A stretch of DNA of 49,129 nucleotides, from positions 1 through 49,129 of the forward strand of contig CAUHFS010000010.1 in assembly GCA_959605475.1 (NCBI GenBank), read 5' to 3'. Every line of letters begins with the position of its first letter. The first letter of the stretch is position 1. The position numbers and the translations under genes are program-made. The stretch is from an uncultured Collinsella sp. Lineage in GTDB: Bacteria; Actinomycetota; Coriobacteriia; Coriobacteriales; Coriobacteriaceae. Shown here piece by piece: positions 46,891 to 49,129 of the stretch. The notes under the pieces were generated by a model. It did not search any database. It had not been told where the DNA came from and saw only the letters and a program-made list of their open reading frames with translations.

Positions 46891-46933
46891 TGGGTGCCTT
46901 CTTGCGTAGTTGAGTTGGGTCGTAAACGCTCAT

Positions 46934-46971
46934 AAGTATATACTTGCCCATACATGTACAAGGTTGCAACC
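46934..46971. promoter_or_regulatory. Divergent promoter region with three adjacent palindromes
   Basis: AAGTATATACTT (46934-46945), TACATGTA (46951-46958) and GGTTGCAACC (46962-46971) lie in 38 bases between the small membrane-protein gene and serS. TATACT on the minus strand could be the -10 of the small gene. They may be operators. Confidence 0.5.
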
Positions 46972-47001
46972 TAAATGGAATGTATATCGCCGGAGGATCT
47001 A

Positions 47002-48285
47002 ATGCTTGATATCAAGTTTGTTCGCGAGAACCCCGATGCCATCGATGTCGCCATGGCTAACCGCCAGACGTCTTGGGATCGCGAGAAGTTCTTTGAGCTC
47101 GACGACGAGCGTCGTGCCGTCATCACCGAGGTTGAGGAACTTCAAGCCACGCGCAATGCCGAGTCCAAGAAGATCGGCGCCCTGATGAAGGAGGGCAAGA
47201 AGGACGAGGCCGAGGCCGCCAAGGAGGCCGTGCGCGCCGTCAACGAGAAGATTGACGGTCTGGCCGAGCGCCGCACCGCCCTCGAGCAGGAGCAGTACGA
47301 CTTCATGGCTCACCTGCCCAACATTCCTTGCGAGGCCACGCCGTACGGCAAGGACGAGGACGAGAACATCGAGCGTCGCCGCTGGGGCACCCCGCGCGAG
47401 TTCGACTTCGACTTTAAGCCGCACTGGGATCTGGGCACCGATCTGGACATCCTCGACTTCGAGCGTGGCAACAAGCTCTCCGGCAGCCGCTTCACCGTTC
47501 TCGGTGGCGCCGGCGCCCGCCTGGAGCGCGCCCTTATCAACTTCTTCCTGGACACGCACACGAGTCGTGGCTTTAAGGAGTGGTGGCCGCCCATCGTCGT
47601 CAAGCGTCAGACCATGTTCGGTACGGGTCAGCTGCCCAAGTTCGAGGACGACGCCTATCACGTCTCGGGCGACAACTTCCTGATCCCTACCGCCGAGGTC
47701 GTGCTCACCAACCTGCACGCCGGTGAGGTCCTCGACGCCGACACCCTGCCGCGCCGCTACACCGCCTTCACCCCCTGCTTCCGCGAGGAGGCCGGTTCCG
47801 CCGGTCGCGATACCCGTGGCATCATCCGTCAGCACGAGTTCGACAAGGTCGAGATGGTCAAGTTCGCTAAGCCGGAGGAGTCCGACGAGGAGCTCGAGAG
47901 CATGACCGCCGAGGCCGAGTACCTGCTGCAGCAGCTGGGCCTTCCGTATCGCGTGATTAGCCTGTGCACCGGCGACTTGGGCTTCTCTGCCCGTCAGACC
48001 TACGACATCGAGGTCTGGCTGCCGAGCTACAACGCCTACAAGGAGATCAGCTCCTGCTCCAACTGCGGTGACTTCCAGGCCCGTCGCGCCAACATCAAGT
48101 ATCGCGACCCCGAGAACTTCAAGGGTTCGCGCTACCTGCACACCCTTAACGGTTCCGGCCTGCCGGCTGGCCGTACCATGGCTGCCATTCTGGAGAACTA
48201 CCAGAACGCCGACGGCACCATCACGATCCCCGAGGTCCTGCGTCCCTACATGGGCGGCCTCGAGAAGATCGAGCCGGTCGCGTAA
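47002..48285 (+). CDS. serS: Serine--tRNA ligase
   Basis: This class II synthetase charges tRNA-Ser and tRNA-Sec. The N-terminal coiled-coil arm (about 30-105) precedes the core with motif 2 FREEAGSAGRDTRGIIRQHEFDKVEM and motif 3 NGSGLPAGRTMAAILENYQ. ATG 47002 has GGAGG 5 bases upstream; the longer frame start at 46975 lacks one. The 427 residues are normal. No T-box is seen upstream. Confidence 0.97.
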   Translation: MLDIKFVRENPDAIDVAMANRQTSWDREKFFELDDERRAVITEVEELQATRNAESKKIGALMKEGKKDEAEAAKEAVRAVNEKIDGLAERRTALEQEQYDFMAHLPNIPCEATPYGKDEDENIERRRWGTPREFDFDFKPHWDLGTDLDILDFERGNKLSGSRFTVLGGAGARLERALINFFLDTHTSRGFKEWWPPIVVKRQTMFGTGQLPKFEDDAYHVSGDNFLIPTAEVVLTNLHAGEVLDADTLPRRYTAFTPCFREEAGSAGRDTRGIIRQHEFDKVEMVKFAKPEESDEELESMTAEAEYLLQQLGLPYRVISLCTGDLGFSARQTYDIEVWLPSYNAYKEISSCSNCGDFQARRANIKYRDPENFKGSRYLHTLNGSGLPAGRTMAAILENYQNADGTITIPEVLRPYMGGLEKIEPVA

Positions 48286-48308
48286 CTTGGCTGCATAAGC
48301 GATTTGCT

Positions 48309-48337
48309 AGGGCACTCCTTTTTGGGGTGCCCTTTTT
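48309..48337 (+). terminator. Terminator of serS
   Basis: AGGGCAC pairs with GTGCCCT, followed by TTTT. Confidence 0.88.
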
Positions 48338-48383
48338 GTGTGCGGCCATACCATGCTGTGCGGACAGCTCAATAGAAAACACA

Positions 48384-48423
48384 CGAACAACTGTTCTGTA
48401 TACAGCCATCTACCTGCTATGCT
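48384..48423 (+). promoter_or_regulatory. SOS-box-like operator and promoter
   Basis: CGAACAACTGTTCT (48384-48397) matches the Gram-positive LexA pattern CGAAC-N4-GTTCG except for the last base. The palindrome CTGTATACAG (48396-48405) overlaps its end. TATGCT (48418-48423) is a plausible -10 with the -35 at about 48395, so the site overlaps the -35. Confidence 0.5.
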
Positions 48424-48456
48424 TTTGCTAATTAAGAGCGAGAGAAAGGGGACGCG

Positions 48457-48834
48457 ATGGAGCTGTTTGATGATCGGGTGGTTTTGTTTGAGAGCGACGA
48501 GGGCGGGGAGTACCTGCTTGTGACGTGTGAGCCGTCTGGCATGGGTGGCCTGGTGGTTCGACAGACGAGCGAGGGTCCGTTGACCCAATGGTGCTACGAG
48601 GAGTCGCCGCATGTGGTTGAGACGTTTGTGGCGCACGAGGGGCTTGTGGCCCTAGAGCATTTCTATGGGGTCCAGACATCTAATCAGGTTGCTCGCATGT
48701 TGAGCATCTCGTTTGCCGATTATGATTGTGCCCAGCGGGTGAGATCGCTCCTGAGGGAACTTGATGCTAAGTTTGACGTGATCGAAAAGCCAATCGATCG
48801 TACGGGGAATGGCGGTATATGCGGAGCAGCATGA
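48457..48834 (+). CDS. Hypothetical protein, 125 residues
   Basis: Not recognised. It is a soluble, acidic sequence with alternating strands in the first half (VVLFESDEGGEYLLVTCEPSG) and a helix near the end (DYDCAQRVRSLLRELDAKF). Ribosome site AAAGGGGA precedes ATG 48457. The upstream LexA-like box raises the possibility of DNA-damage control. Confidence 0.65.
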   Translation: MELFDDRVVLFESDEGGEYLLVTCEPSGMGGLVVRQTSEGPLTQWCYEESPHVVETFVAHEGLVALEHFYGVQTSNQVARMLSISFADYDCAQRVRSLLRELDAKFDVIEKPIDRTGNGGICGAA

Positions 48835-48870
48835 CAAGACTGCGTTCCACAAAAAAGTTTGAAATTGTGC

Positions 48871-48900
48871 TTGACTCCAATAAGCTAAAGTGGTTTTATA
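48871..48900 (+). promoter_or_regulatory. Promoter of tRNA-Arg
   Basis: TTGACT (48871-48876) and TTTATA (48895-48900) with an 18-base spacer end 11 bases before the tRNA. Confidence 0.75.
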
Positions 48901-48911
48901 TGTCTTGCGCT

Positions 48912-48988
48912 GCGGCGTTACCTCAGCTGGATAGAGGGTCTGACTACGAATCAGAACGTCATAGGTTCGAATCCTATACGCCGCACCA
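48912..48988 (+). tRNA. tRNA-Arg (ACG)
   Basis: It is a 77-nt cloverleaf with acceptor GCGGCGT/ACGCCGC and anticodon loop CTACGAA on stem TCTGA/TCAGA. The T-arm is ATAGG/CCTAT around TTCGAAT, and CCA is encoded. Confidence 0.97.
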
Positions 48989-48998
48989 ATTGAAATTG

Positions 48999-49025
48999 AA
49001 AGCCTCCGGCAACGGGGGCTTTTCT
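48999..49025 (+). terminator. Terminator of tRNA-Arg
   Basis: AAGCCTCC pairs with GGGGGCTT around GGCAAC, followed by TTCTTTT. Confidence 0.85.
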
Positions 49026-49030
49026 TTTAG

Positions 49031-49129
49031 GCGGACGCCGCATGGATTCGAACCTCGGTCGAGGCGCGGGCGTCAAGAAAACGCGGAGCGTTTTTAGCCC
49101 GCGGGCGAGCACGCCGGCAGGCGGGCGAA
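49031..49129 (+). mobile_element. tRNA-Arg-associated element, cut by the window end
   Basis: GGATTCGAACCT (49044-49055) is the exact complement of the tRNA-Arg T-arm segment AGGTTCGAATCC. After about 20 bases comes the same core as behind tRNA-Leu: AAAACGCGGAGCGTTTTT (about 49078-49095), then CGCCGGCAGGCGG. Overall the two elements align for about 85 bases. The right end, where a duplicated tRNA-Arg 3' end is predicted, lies outside the window. Confidence 0.6.

Noticed and set aside
48819..49097. 92-codon plus-strand open frame through tRNA-Arg
   Set aside because: It runs through the tRNA promoter, tRNA and terminator; similar peptides would arise wherever this tRNA-associated repeat occurs.

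Overview
The window is GC-rich chromosomal DNA. Gene content and style (NikR-type operator with a NikMN-Q-O nickel transporter, a T-box before pheST, a Tad pilus operon with no outer-membrane secretin, DUF4012, and many Coriobacteria-like hypotheticals) suggest a gut actinobacterium of the class Coriobacteriia, probably Collinsella or a close relative. That assignment is inference from recognition, not from a database search.

Layout. 1-10.5 kb: tail of an unknown gene, a frameshifted PTS mannose-family EIIC remnant, a Schlafen/AlbA_2-type ATP-binding regulator behind a large array of GAGAGAT sites, four poorly known small genes, tRNA-Val, an EamA transporter, a DUF4012 envelope protein and glmM. 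10.8-20.4 kb: M32 carboxypeptidase, a Phe T-box leader with pheS-pheT, a NikR-box-controlled nickel ECF-type transporter (nikMN-nikQ-nikO) and a phospholipase-C-like protein. 20.4-28 kb: an endonuclease-fold hypothetical, pyruvate kinase, a P-type Ca/Mn ATPase with a structured leader, and rsgA. 28.1-37.7 kb: one tightly overlapping Tad (Flp) pilus operon of about twelve genes. 37.8-49.1 kb: tRNA-Phe, a GH5-like protein without its acid/base glutamate, an RNA-modification and translation set (rsmI, metG, rsmA, tatD, rlmH, serS), an SPFH protein, proC, a 57-residue membrane protein, tRNA-Leu and tRNA-Arg.

How it works together: most of the window is housekeeping (aminoacylation, rRNA methylation, cell-wall precursor and glycolysis) interleaved with transport and one surface appendage. 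The accessory signal is in the intergenic DNA. The best candidates for something undescribed are: (1) a roughly 190-bp element behind tRNA-Leu, bounded by a 60-bp direct duplication of the tRNA 3' end plus terminator and carrying an inverted 12-nt copy of the T-arm; a homologous element lies behind tRNA-Arg, with its inverted 12-nt segment matched to that tRNA instead; (2) a leader RNA before the P-type ATPase with two hairpins whose loops are complementary over 7 nt and whose second stem hides the Shine-Dalgarno sequence; (3) a duplicated operator module before the AlbA_2 gene; (4) three tandem 62-bp hairpin units behind tRNA-Phe; and (5) long intergenic hairpins and GGGACAG inverted-repeat elements. 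All structural statements come from reading by eye; no folding or search was run.
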